A model generated the notes under the pieces. That model worked only from the letters and a program-made list of their open reading frames with translations. It searched no databases and had not been told where the DNA came from. Shown piece after piece: positions 55,353 to 64,000 of a stretch of 64,000 nt of DNA. The DNA lies in assembly GCF_027923405.1 (NCBI RefSeq), contig NZ_BQYI01000001.1, forward strand, positions 625,001 to 689,000, written 5' to 3'. Both the position numbers and the translations under genes were made by a program. The first letter of the stretch is position 1; each line of letters opens with the position of its first letter. Source of the DNA: Paenibacillus sp. YYML68 (GTDB lineage Bacteria; Bacillota; Bacilli; Paenibacillales; NBRC-103111).

Positions 55353-55380
55353 TAATACCTAGCAGAATACTCGGATATTA
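55353..55380. promoter_or_regulatory. possible CymR-type operator before cysK
   Basis: The stretch TAATACCTAG...CGGATATT partly resembles the CymR site of cysteine-regulated Bacillus genes, and lies directly after the predicted start site where a repressor would block. Several positions differ, so this is tentative. Confidence 0.3.
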
Positions 55381-55407
55381 TAATCGCTCATAAGGAGGAC
55401 TAATTAC

Positions 55408-56346
55408 ATGGCTAGATTAGTACAAAATGTGACTCAATTGATCGGAGACACTCCACTCGTGAAGCTGAACCGCGTTGTGCCAGAGGGTAGCGCGGAGGTA
55501 TATGTCAAGCTTGAGTTCCAGAACCCTGGAGCAAGCGTGAAGGACCGGATTGCGATTAGCATGATTGAAGTAGCCGAGCAAGAGGGTATTCTGAAGCCGG
55601 GCGCAACGATCGTGGAGCCGACTAGCGGCAACACAGGTATCGGTCTTGCGATGGTAGCGGCAGCGAAGGGCTACAAGGCGATCCTCGTGATGCCAGAGAC
55701 GATGTCGATGGAGCGTCGCAACCTGCTTCGCGCTTATGGTGCACAGCTCGTGCTGACACCTGGAGCGGAGGGCATGAAGGGCGCGATCAAGCGTGCAGAG
55801 GAGATCCATGCGGAGAACCCGGACTACTTCATGCCGCAGCAGTTCAAGAACCAAGCGAACGTGAAGGTTCACCGTGAAACGACAGGTCCTGAGATCGTCG
55901 AAGCGATCAAGTCGCACGACGGCAAGCTGGATGCATTCATCTCCGGTATCGGCACGGGCGGTACGATTACCGGCTCCGGCGGTGTGCTGAAGGAGAGCTT
56001 CCCTGACATTAAGATCTACGCGGTGGAGCCTGCGGCATCTCCGATTCTGTCCGGCGGCAAGCCAGGTCCTCATAAGATTCAAGGCATCGGCGCTGGCTTC
56101 GTGCCGGATATTTTGAACACAGGCATCTATGACGGCGTGATCACAGTCGAGAACGAAGAAGCGTTCGAGACGGCTCGTCGTGTGGCGAGAGAAGAAGGCA
56201 TCCTTGGCGGAATCTCGTCCGGCGCGGCGATCTTCGCAGCGCTGAAGGTAGCGAAGGAGCTCGGCGCAGGCAAGCGCGTTGTTGCCGTTGTTCCAAGTAA
56301 CGGCGAGCGTTACTTGTCCACGCCGCTGTACCAGTTTGAAGAATAA
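55408..56346 (+). CDS. cysK: cysteine synthase A (O-acetylserine thiol-lyase)
   Basis: The 312-residue PLP enzyme makes cysteine from O-acetylserine and sulfide. The PLP lysine is in GASVKDRIA (about residues 38-46, K42), substrate loop TSGNTGIG (about 72-79) and phosphate loop [12 protein letters not shown] (about 178-189). AAGGAGG precedes the ATG. In Bacillus CysK also helps CymR sense cysteine. A terminator follows, separating it from the folate operon. Confidence 0.97.
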   Translation: MARLVQNVTQLIGDTPLVKLNRVVPEGSAEVYVKLEFQNPGASVKDRIAISMIEVAEQEGILKPGATIVEPTSGNTGIGLAMVAAAKGYKAILVMPETMSMERRNLLRAYGAQLVLTPGAEGMKGAIKRAEEIHAENPDYFMPQQFKNQANVKVHRETTGPEIVEAIKSHDGKLDAFISGIGTGGTITGSGGVLKESFPDIKIYAVEPAASPILSGGKPGPHKIQGIGAGFVPDILNTGIYDGVITVENEEAFETARRVAREEGILGGISSGAAIFAALKVAKELGAGKRVVAVVPSNGERYLSTPLYQFEE

Positions 56347-56356
56347 GTTAAGATGG

Positions 56357-56384
56357 GGCCTGCTCGCCTGAGCGGGCTTTTTTT
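56357..56384 (+). terminator. terminator after cysK
   Basis: GCCtGCTC-gcct-GAGCgGGC followed by TTTTTTT. Confidence 0.92.
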
Positions 56385-56449
56385 CATGCTCATTTTCAAG
56401 TATACTAATTCCAATATCAATCCGAACGGAAGAAAAGGCGGAATGGCGA

Positions 56450-58006
56450 GTGCTGCACACATCTTATGACGCTTGGAACAGTTGGGCAATGACATACACC
56501 GTGCTGCCGTATGTGCGAAGCTTCCCCATCGAGCAATCGACAGTCATCTCCTGGGCACCAGCTTGGCAAGAAGCTGAGCCCGGGTCGTTCGTACTAGAAA
56601 GCGGGAAGGGAGGACGATATACGTTTCTCGGCCTTCAGCCGGAATCCGAAATACGGGGGTATGGTCTGGAAGCTACGATCACGGAGCGGGAACGGCAGCC
56701 TGTGCAATGGCACGGGAAGCCGCTCGAGCTCGTGAAGCGATGGATGGAGCCTTACAAGGCTCCGCTAGTAGAGGGAGTGCCTAAATTTACCGGTGGCTGC
56801 GTCGGCTACTGGGGCTACGATGTCGCCCGTACGCTGGAGCGACTGCCCGAGCAGGCGGAGGCGGACTTGCCCGTCCCGGACTACGCGTTCGTTCGAGTGG
56901 ACGAGCTATGGATCGTCGATCATCACGAGCGCAGATTGTATTGCGCGGTGAGTACGCATGTTCCTGAGGCTGGCCGTCCGGATGAAGCTTGGCTGAGGCA
57001 GCAGTATGCCAGCGCAGAGCGCCGGACAGCTGCGATGAAGGCGAAGTGGGATAAGCTTGACGCTGGACGCGAGGATGATGTGCTCCAGCAGAGCTACGAG
57101 CGCATGCGTGCGAGCATCGAGGCGGACAAGCTGCATATTGACCTAGATGCACTGGAGGTCGTGCAGGCGGACTTCTCCAAGGAGGCGTTCGTGGACGCGG
57201 TACAGCGTATTCAGCACTATATTGGTGCAGGCGATGTGTTCCAGGTGAACTTGTCCGTTCGCCAGCATAAGCCGCTAGAGACAGCTCCCGAGGATATTTA
57301 CGAATGGCTTCGTCTTGTCAATCCGTCCCCGTATATGGGACTGCTTCGCTTCTCGGACTTCCAGCTCGTATCCGGCTCGCCAGAGCTGCTCGTGCAGCTG
57401 GAGCGCGGTGTTGTTCGCGCACGGCCGATCGCAGGGACGAGGCGGCGGGGACAGGATGAGGCCGAGGACCAGCGCCTCGCTGATGAGCTGATCGGTCATG
57501 AGAAAGAGAGGGCCGAGCATATTATGCTCGTCGATCTGGAGCGCAACGATCTCGGACGCATCTCGGCGTACGGCACTGTGCGGGTGACTGATCTGATGGT
57601 CATTGAGTATTACTCGCACGTGATGCATATTGTGTCTCAGGTGGAGGGACGACTTGCTATTGGTAAGGATGCCTTCGACGTGATCGGCGCCAAGTTCCCT
57701 GGGGGTACTATTACCGGTGCACCCAAGGTGCGAACGATGCAGATTATTGAAGAGCTGGAGCCGGTGCGCCGCGGTCCGTATACGGGCTCGATTGGCTGGC
57801 TGGACTATAACGGTGATATGGAATTTAATATTATTATCCGAACACTTGTTGCAGCTAATGGGATGGGGTACGTACAGGCAGGGGCAGGCATCGTCATCGA
57901 CTCGATCCCAGAGAAGGAATATGTCGAAGCAATGAATAAGGCGAAAGCGATGTGGAAGGCAATCCAATATTCGGAGCGGTCCCAATGTGCCGCAGGAGGT
58001 CAATAA
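56450..58006 (+). CDS. pabB: aminodeoxychorismate synthase component I
   Basis: The 518-residue chorismate-utilising enzyme, with PabA, makes 4-amino-4-deoxychorismate for folate. Motifs in the C-terminal half include [41 protein letters not shown] (about residues 360-374) and [11 protein letters not shown] with the conserved PIAGT; it has [12 protein letters not shown] near the end. It resembles TrpE, but the pabA-pabC neighbours set its role. The GTG start follows AAAAGGCGG. First gene of the folate operon; pabA starts 2 bases after its stop. Confidence 0.95.
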   Translation: MLHTSYDAWNSWAMTYTVLPYVRSFPIEQSTVISWAPAWQEAEPGSFVLESGKGGRYTFLGLQPESEIRGYGLEATITERERQPVQWHGKPLELVKRWMEPYKAPLVEGVPKFTGGCVGYWGYDVARTLERLPEQAEADLPVPDYAFVRVDELWIVDHHERRLYCAVSTHVPEAGRPDEAWLRQQYASAERRTAAMKAKWDKLDAGREDDVLQQSYERMRASIEADKLHIDLDALEVVQADFSKEAFVDAVQRIQHYIGAGDVFQVNLSVRQHKPLETAPEDIYEWLRLVNPSPYMGLLRFSDFQLVSGSPELLVQLERGVVRARPIAGTRRRGQDEAEDQRLADELIGHEKERAEHIMLVDLERNDLGRISAYGTVRVTDLMVIEYYSHVMHIVSQVEGRLAIGKDAFDVIGAKFPGGTITGAPKVRTMQIIEELEPVRRGPYTGSIGWLDYNGDMEFNIIIRTLVAANGMGYVQAGAGIVIDSIPEKEYVEAMNKAKAMWKAIQYSERSQCAAGGQ

Positions 58007-58008
58007 CG

Positions 58009-58590
58009 ATGATACTGGTCATTGATAACTACGATTCGTTTACGTACAATCTGGTGCAATATTTGGGTGAGCTTGGTGAGCAGGTAGAGGTGCGTCGTAA
58101 TGACGAGATCGACTTGGCTGGTATCGAAGCGCTGAAGCCAGATCATATTCTGATCTCGCCGGGCCCTTGCACGCCGAATGAAGCGGGAATTAGTCTGGCG
58201 CTTATTGAGCATTTCAAGGGCAAGGTGCCGATTCTGGGCGTGTGCCTCGGTCATCAGTCGATCGGACAAGTGTTCGGCGGTGATGTAATTCGGGCGGAGC
58301 GTCTCATGCACGGCAAGACGTCTGAGATATTCCATGACAACCGTACGGTATTCGCGGGTCTTCCTTCCCCGTTCATCGCAACTCGTTATCATTCGTTGAT
58401 CGTCAAGAAGGAGACGCTTCCGGATTGCCTGGAGATCAGCGCAGAGACAGCCGAGGGCGAGATCATGGGCTTGCGCCATAAGGAGTATCCGATCGAAGGC
58501 GTCCAGTTCCACCCGGAGTCGATCATTACGGAGCATGGGCATCAGATGCTGCGTAACTTCCTGCAAAGGACGGCAGCGAGTCGCGCATGA
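58009..58590 (+). CDS. pabA: aminodeoxychorismate synthase component II (glutaminase)
   Basis: A 193-residue class-I glutamine amidotransferase. It has the catalytic cysteine in [11 protein letters not shown] (about residues 77-87) and the histidine-glutamate pair in FHPESI. It feeds ammonia to PabB; in Bacillus the same subunit also serves TrpE. ATG 58009 has AGGAGG 9 bases upstream; the longer frame from 57952 lies inside pabB. Its stop overlaps pabC by 4 bases (ATGA). Confidence 0.96.
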   Translation: MILVIDNYDSFTYNLVQYLGELGEQVEVRRNDEIDLAGIEALKPDHILISPGPCTPNEAGISLALIEHFKGKVPILGVCLGHQSIGQVFGGDVIRAERLMHGKTSEIFHDNRTVFAGLPSPFIATRYHSLIVKKETLPDCLEISAETAEGEIMGLRHKEYPIEGVQFHPESIITEHGHQMLRNFLQRTAASRA

Positions 58591-59501
58591 TTCTCGATTG
58601 GAACGGAACTCTTATTGAAGATGGTGAAGCCGTGGTCTCCTTCTATGACCACGGCTTTCTCTATGGTATCGGCTTGTTCGAGACGTTCCGAACGTACGGT
58701 GGCAGGCCGTTCTTACTGGAATGGCACATCGAACGTTTGTTCGCTGGGTGTCAGGAGCTCGGTATCGTCCTGGAGCCGGAGGAGACGCGACTGCGGTCAC
58801 GAATCCAGGCGCTGCTCGTCGCCAATCAGCTCGAGGATGCCTATATTCGCTGGACCGTAACAGCAGGCGAGGAAGCGCTCGGCCTGCCTGCCGGCGATTA
58901 CGTGAAGCCGACGGATATGATCTATATTAAGCCGCTGCCTGCTGCGACGGCGGTCACGAGCTCCACAGGCCGCGCTGGCAAGTCGCTTCAGCTGCTGAAG
59001 CAGCGCCGCAGCACCCCAGAGGGCGCAATCAGACTGAAGTCGCTTCATTATATGAACAATATCGTCGCGAAGCGCGAGCTGAGCGGCTACCCTTGGGCGA
59101 TGGGAGCAGAAGGTCTGTTCCTCGATGTGCAGGGTCATCTGTGCGAAGGGATTGTCAGCAACGTGTTCTTCGTTCGGGACGGTGTGGTGCATACGCCGGC
59201 TGTAGAGACGGGGCTGCTTCCGGGTATTACACGCCGCTTCGTGCTGGAGACTGCCGAGCAGCTCGGGCTCGAGGTGCAGGAGGGGCGGTATCGCTGGGAG
59301 CAGCTGCTGCAGGCGGACGAAGTGTTTTTGACCAATTCGATTCAGGAAATGGTGCCGGTCGCAAGGCTGTATGATACGGACGGGGCGGTCGCCTCGGTTG
59401 GAGGCGATGGCCAAGGTGCAGCCGGGCCGATAACGGAGCAGCTGCAGCAACGGTATCGACGAGCAACGGCATTAACCGCACAGCAGCAAGAGGAGAATTG
59501 A
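58587..59501 (+). CDS. pabC: aminodeoxychorismate lyase
   Basis: A 304-residue PLP fold-type IV enzyme that eliminates pyruvate from aminodeoxychorismate to give p-aminobenzoate. The PLP lysine is in [10 protein letters not shown] (about residues 147-156), and [10 protein letters not shown] binds the PLP phosphate. The N-terminal [17 protein letters not shown] is typical. It is a little longer than the usual 290 residues, with a Gln-rich tail. It overlaps pabA by 4 bases. Confidence 0.93.
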   Translation: MILDWNGTLIEDGEAVVSFYDHGFLYGIGLFETFRTYGGRPFLLEWHIERLFAGCQELGIVLEPEETRLRSRIQALLVANQLEDAYIRWTVTAGEEALGLPAGDYVKPTDMIYIKPLPAATAVTSSTGRAGKSLQLLKQRRSTPEGAIRLKSLHYMNNIVAKRELSGYPWAMGAEGLFLDVQGHLCEGIVSNVFFVRDGVVHTPAVETGLLPGITRRFVLETAEQLGLEVQEGRYRWEQLLQADEVFLTNSIQEMVPVARLYDTDGAVASVGGDGQGAAGPITEQLQQRYRRATALTAQQQEEN

Positions 59502-59519
59502 AATACGGAGGGCAGTTAG

Positions 59520-60374
59520 ATGAAGCTTCACTACAATCGACCGGTCGTTACGCTGCAATGTGGTGATCATCAGCTCCAATACGGCGAACGTACGCTGATC
59601 ATGGGGATCTTGAACGTCACACCGGATTCATTCTCCGACGGTGGACAGTATGCACATGTCGAAGCCGCTGTCGAACGCGCCAGACAGATGGCAGCAGAGG
59701 GGGCTGACATATTAGACGTCGGCGGCGAGTCGACAAGGCCGGGCGCGGCTTATGTCGATGCGGAGGAGGAGCAGCGCCGTGTGCTTCCGGTCATTCGTGC
59801 GATCCGCGAGGCGGGCATTCAGCTGCCGATCTCCATTGATACGTATAAGGCGGAGACGGCAGAGGCGGCGCTGCGAGCCGGAGCGACGATGCTGAACGAC
59901 ATCTGGGGACTGCAGAAGGGGGAGCGAATGGGGGAGCTCGCCGTTCGCTTCGGATGTCCGATCGTGCTGATGCATAATCGCCCGGAAGCGGTGTATGCTA
60001 ATTTTATACAGGATGTTATCGAGGACTTGAAGGCAACAGTTGTTCGTGCGCACCAGTCGGGCGTTCGGGATGATCAGATTATTCTCGACCCAGGCATCGG
60101 CTTCGCCAAGACGTATGCGCACAATCTCCAGCTGATGGGCGAGCTGGACCGCATCTGTGAGCTGGGCTATCCTGTACTGCTCGGTACCTCGCGCAAAAGC
60201 ATGATTCGGCTCACGCTGGATGCATCAGCGGACGACGTGCTGGAGGGGACCGCTGCGACGGTAGCACTCGGCATTGTACAGGGCTGCGGCATCATGCGGG
60301 TGCACGATGTGCGCGAGATGCGCAAGACGGCGCAGATGACCGATGCGATCGTGAGAAGGAGGACGTGTTCATAA
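59520..60374 (+). CDS. folP: dihydropteroate synthase
   Basis: The 284-residue TIM-barrel enzyme joins p-aminobenzoate and the pterin pyrophosphate, and is the target of sulfonamides. Motifs: GILNVTPDSFSDGG (about residues 29-42), DVGGESTRPGA (about 66-76), NDIWG, and the FAKT/SRKS loops (GIGFAKT, GTSRKSMI). Its stop TAA shares its last A with the folB ATG, so the two are coupled. Called sul in Bacillus. Confidence 0.97.
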   Translation: MKLHYNRPVVTLQCGDHQLQYGERTLIMGILNVTPDSFSDGGQYAHVEAAVERARQMAAEGADILDVGGESTRPGAAYVDAEEEQRRVLPVIRAIREAGIQLPISIDTYKAETAEAALRAGATMLNDIWGLQKGERMGELAVRFGCPIVLMHNRPEAVYANFIQDVIEDLKATVVRAHQSGVRDDQIILDPGIGFAKTYAHNLQLMGELDRICELGYPVLLGTSRKSMIRLTLDASADDVLEGTAATVALGIVQGCGIMRVHDVREMRKTAQMTDAIVRRRTCS

Positions 60375-60736
60375 TGGACAAGATCATCATGAAGGGAATG
60401 GCCTTCTATGGCAATCACGGCGTATTCCCAGAGGAGAATAAGCTCGGACAGCGGTTCTATGTCGATGCTGAGCTGCACATGCCGCTGGATAAGCCGGGGC
60501 AATCCGACGCGCTTGAGGATACCGTTAATTATGCAGCCGTGCACACCTTAATTAAGGACATCGTGGAGCAGAAGACGTACAAGCTGATCGAGGCGCTCGC
60601 AGAACATATTGCATCCGAGGTGCTTCGAACTTATACTGATATACATGCCGTTACGATACGGGTGCATAAGCCTCATCCGCCCGTAGCGATCCATTTTGAA
60701 GGAGTAGCGGCTGAAATTTATAGAAAGCGGGCTTGA
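60374..60736 (+). CDS. folB: dihydroneopterin aldolase
   Basis: A 120-residue enzyme that cleaves dihydroneopterin to hydroxymethyldihydropterin. N-terminal MAFYGNHGVFPEE holds the tyrosine and glutamate of the active site, with LIEALAEHIA and VRVHKPHPPV later; the motif lysine is in RVHKPHPP. ATG 60374 follows AAGGAGG at 11 bases and overlaps the folP stop; a GTG at 60365 would be too close. Short gap (4 bases) to folK. Confidence 0.95.
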   Translation: MDKIIMKGMAFYGNHGVFPEENKLGQRFYVDAELHMPLDKPGQSDALEDTVNYAAVHTLIKDIVEQKTYKLIEALAEHIASEVLRTYTDIHAVTIRVHKPHPPVAIHFEGVAAEIYRKRA

Positions 60737-60740
60737 ATGC

Positions 60741-61265
60741 ATGAATGAAAGCGACGCGATGCCGCGTGAGCCCCGCCATCTCGCCTATATCGGCCTTGGC
60801 TCTAACCTAGGTGACCGTGAAGGCTACCTGCTCGAGGCCATTCGTAAGATGACGGCACGGCCTGACATCGACCTGGCTGGACAATCCGGTATGTATGAGA
60901 CGGACCCGGTCGGATATGTGGAGCAGCCGGCTTTTCTCAATATGGTAGTCGCAGTCCGAACGCCGCTGTCTCCAACACTGCTGCTCGCTGCGCTTCAGCA
61001 GGTGGAACGGCAGCTCGGCCGGAGGCGCGAGGTGCGCTGGGGTCCGAGAACGCTGGATCTTGACCTGCTGCTCTACGAAGACTGGGAGCATATGAGCGAT
61101 GAGCTCATTGTTCCGCATCCCCGCATGACCGAACGGGCGTTCGTGCTCATTCCGCTGCTTGAAGTGATGGAGCAGGTGGAGACTGCTCGCGCGGGACGAT
61201 GGGGAGAGCAGCTAGAACGGGTAGAAGGAAAGGAAGGCGTACGATTATGGAAAAAAACGTGCTAG
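60741..61265 (+). CDS. folK: hydroxymethyldihydropterin pyrophosphokinase
   Basis: A 174-residue enzyme that pyrophosphorylates 6-hydroxymethyl-7,8-dihydropterin for FolP. Motifs: YIGLGSNLGDREGYL (about residues 16-30), YETDPVGYVEQPAFLNMV and GPRTLDLDLLLYED with the metal-binding DLD. A short N-terminal extension of about 13 residues precedes the family core; the start choice is not firm because no good ribosome binding site is seen. It overlaps the next gene by 19 bases. Confidence 0.94.
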   Translation: MNESDAMPREPRHLAYIGLGSNLGDREGYLLEAIRKMTARPDIDLAGQSGMYETDPVGYVEQPAFLNMVVAVRTPLSPTLLLAALQQVERQLGRRREVRWGPRTLDLDLLLYEDWEHMSDELIVPHPRMTERAFVLIPLLEVMEQVETARAGRWGEQLERVEGKEGVRLWKKTC

Positions 61266-61477
61266 CCCAGCGCATCCGCGCATTTCGCAAGCTGAAGGGC
61301 TATACGCAAAACGAGCTGGCTGAGCGTCTTGATGTCTCCATTGCTGTGCTCGGCTCCATTGAGCGGGGAACGCGCAAGGCAGACCTGAAGATGATTCGTA
61401 AAATATCGGAAACGCTTGGCATCGACCCTGAGGAACTAGCTCCGTCTCTTCAGCTGAAGAGTGATCGGGCGAATTAA
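61247..61477 (+). CDS. yazB: XRE-family helix-turn-helix protein (YazB)
   Basis: A 76-residue DNA-binding protein of the Cro/CI type, with the helix-turn-helix at about residues 8-60 (RIRAFRKLKGYTQNELAERLDVSIAVLGSIERGT pattern). The target is unknown. It sits within the folate operon and overlaps folK by 19 bases, as yazB does in Bacillus, suggesting a regulatory role in this operon. ATG 61247 has AAGGAAGG upstream; the frame from 61199 is inside folK. Confidence 0.9.
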   Translation: MEKNVLAQRIRAFRKLKGYTQNELAERLDVSIAVLGSIERGTRKADLKMIRKISETLGIDPEELAPSLQLKSDRAN

Positions 61478-61523
61478 CCATGCATAAGCAATCAATAAGA
61501 ACAGCTAGAAAGGAGTGAGCCTG

Positions 61524-62516
61524 ATGTTAACGATCGGCAATGTGACAGCGCCGAACAAGGTCGTACTCGCGCCAATGGCCGGCGTCTGTAATCCGGCATT
61601 TCGACTGATCGCCAAGGAATTCGGCTGCGGACTTGTGTGCGCTGAGATGGTGAGCGACAAGGCGATTCTGCACGGCAACCACCGTACGCTTGAGATGCTG
61701 TACGTGGATGATCGCGAGAAGCCACTCAGTCTGCAAATATTCGGCGGAGATACGGAGACGCTTCTTGAAGCGGCGAAGTATGTCGACCAGCATACGAATG
61801 CGGATATTATTGATATCAATATGGGCTGTCCCGTCCCCAAAATTACAAAATGCGACGCCGGCGCACGCTGGCTGCTGGATCCCGGTAAAATCGAGCAGAT
61901 GGTGTCCACCGTATCGAAGGCGGTAAGCAAGCCACTGACGGTGAAGATGCGTATAGGCTGGGATGACGACCATATCTACGCGCTACAAAATGCGAAGGCT
62001 GTCGAGAACGGAGGCGGCGCAGCCGTTGCCATTCACGGCCGTACCCGCGTGCAGATGTATACAGGTCAAGCGAACTGGGACATTATTAAAGAGGTCAAAT
62101 CGTCCGTATCGATTCCAGTCATCGGTAACGGGGATGTATTCACGCCGGAGGATGCGAAGCGGATGCTCGAATATACCGGGGTGGATGGCGTTATGATCGG
62201 TCGCGCGGCACTTGGCAATCCGTGGATGCTGTACCGGACGATTCAATACTTGACGAAGGGTGAGCTTCCTCCAGACCCGACGCCGCACGAGAAGATTCGG
62301 ATTGCCATCCTGCACCTTGACCGATTAACTGCGTTGAAGGGTGAGGCCGTAGCCGTGAAGGAGATGCGCAAGCATCTGGCTTGGTACTTGAAGGGGCTGC
62401 ACGGCGCAGCTCGTGTTAAGGATGCCCTTATGGAGCAGACGAAGCGGGAGGCGATGATCCAGCTGCTGAACGACTTCGTTGAGTCGCTGGATGAGCGGGA
62501 ATCTATCATGCAATGA
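61524..62516 (+). CDS. dusB: tRNA-dihydrouridine synthase
   Basis: A 330-residue FMN-dependent enzyme reducing uridines in the tRNA D-loop. TIM-barrel motifs: APMAGVCNPAFRL (about residues 16-28), NMGCPVPKITKCDAGA (catalytic cysteine in NMGCP), AIHGRTRVQMYTG and IGNGDVF. ATG 61524 follows AAAGGAG with 9 bases spacing; GTG 61515 is in frame but too close. It ends the folate operon and is followed by a strong promoter for greA. Confidence 0.96.
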   Translation: MLTIGNVTAPNKVVLAPMAGVCNPAFRLIAKEFGCGLVCAEMVSDKAILHGNHRTLEMLYVDDREKPLSLQIFGGDTETLLEAAKYVDQHTNADIIDINMGCPVPKITKCDAGARWLLDPGKIEQMVSTVSKAVSKPLTVKMRIGWDDDHIYALQNAKAVENGGGAAVAIHGRTRVQMYTGQANWDIIKEVKSSVSIPVIGNGDVFTPEDAKRMLEYTGVDGVMIGRAALGNPWMLYRTIQYLTKGELPPDPTPHEKIRIAILHLDRLTALKGEAVAVKEMRKHLAWYLKGLHGAARVKDALMEQTKREAMIQLLNDFVESLDERESIMQ

Positions 62517-62546
62517 CGGGCAGAACGGCTTCCGGCGGGCAATTGG

Positions 62547-62581
62547 TTGACATTGACATTTAGATAGGGTTGCAATATAAT
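62547..62581 (+). promoter_or_regulatory. greA promoter with doubled -35
   Basis: TTGACA (62553-62558), 17 bases, TATAAT (62576-62581): perfect sigma-A consensus. Another TTGACA is directly upstream at 62547-62552, giving a tandem -35. A leader of about 120 bases with the hairpin GCGGGAG / CTCCTGC follows. Confidence 0.9.
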
Positions 62582-62708
62582 CAGTCAATAGTCATTAGGG
62601 TCGGCGGGAGTCATCAACCTCCTGCGCGTTCATATAGTAGAACTGTGAACTCATATTCGGTGGAGCTGGTCCTACGAAAATCTTTCACACGACGGGAGAT
62701 CGTTGCAA

Positions 62709-64000
<1,292 letters not shown>

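Noticed and set aside
55417-56460. Minus-strand open frame of 347 codons
   Set aside because: Antisense shadow of cysK with the same Arg/His/Leu-rich composition.

Overview
The window is a chromosomal stretch of an endospore-forming Firmicute, most likely a Paenibacillaceae member (Paenibacillus or a close relative). It carries the conserved Bacillus-type block that runs from a ribosomal RNA operon through gin, tmk, holB, abrB, ksgA, spoVG, glmU, mfd, spoVT, spoIIE, ftsH, cysK and the folate operon to lysS. Sporulation genes (gin, yabG, sspF, spoVG, fin, spoVT, yabP, yabQ, spoIIE), strong AGGAGG-type ribosome binding sites and frequent TTG starts fit this. The genus is inferred from gene order and fairly GC-rich coding sequence; no 16S gene is present to prove it.

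Layout. 1-3720: the 3' end of a 5S gene, tRNA-Ile, tRNA-Ala, 23S and a complete 5S, then a terminator. 3772-5457: a DEDDh exonuclease, a minus-strand membrane protein and gin. 5617-13074: yaaO, tmk, darA, yaaR, holB, ricT, yabA, trmN6 and rsmI, with a cluster of hairpin repeats between the last two. 13200-15939: abrB on the minus strand with its promoter and paired Spo0A boxes, then a YwfO-type HD hydrolase and tatD. 15940-20335: a c-di-AMP (ydaO-type) riboswitch and terminator ahead of the 3D/G5 cell-wall gene yabE, then rnmV, rsmA and yabG. 20464-27743: veg with tandem promoters, a long variant of sspF, ispE, purR, ridA, spoVG, glmU, rplY/ctc (its Shine-Dalgarno buried in a long stem), pth and fin. 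28007-39794: mfd, a PrsA-like lipoprotein, spoVT, yabM, mazG/yabN, hup, rqcP, yabP, yabQ, divIC and yabR. 39940-46852: tRNA-Met, spoIIE, yabS, yabT, tilS and hprT. 46859-56384: ftsH, nadA-nadB-nadC, coaX, hslO, yacD and cysK. 56450-64000: pabB-pabA-pabC-folP-folB-folK-yazB-dusB, greA and the start of lysS.

How it works together. Most genes are housekeeping: translation and tRNA/rRNA maturation (rsmA, rnmV, rsmI, tilS, trmN6, pth, rplY, dusB, lysS), DNA replication and repair (tmk, holB, yabA, mfd), cofactors (NAD, CoA, folate) and envelope precursors (glmU, ispE). They are interleaved with sporulation genes, and candidate promoters for sigma-A, sigma-F, sigma-G, sigma-H and sigma-K can be read where the homologous Bacillus genes use those factors. 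Cyclic di-AMP appears twice, through the receptor protein DarA and the riboswitch of yabE.

I saw no insertion sequence, prophage, CRISPR array or defence island. The least-explained items are the 12-kb hairpin repeats, the rplY leader stem, the C-terminally extended SspF, the permuted-looking vWA protein YabS, the 5S gene upstream of the tRNA/23S segment, and departures from Bacillus subtilis gene order (nadABC, hup, greA, ywfO and prsA-like present; prs, yazA, metS, xpaC and yaaN absent from their usual places).
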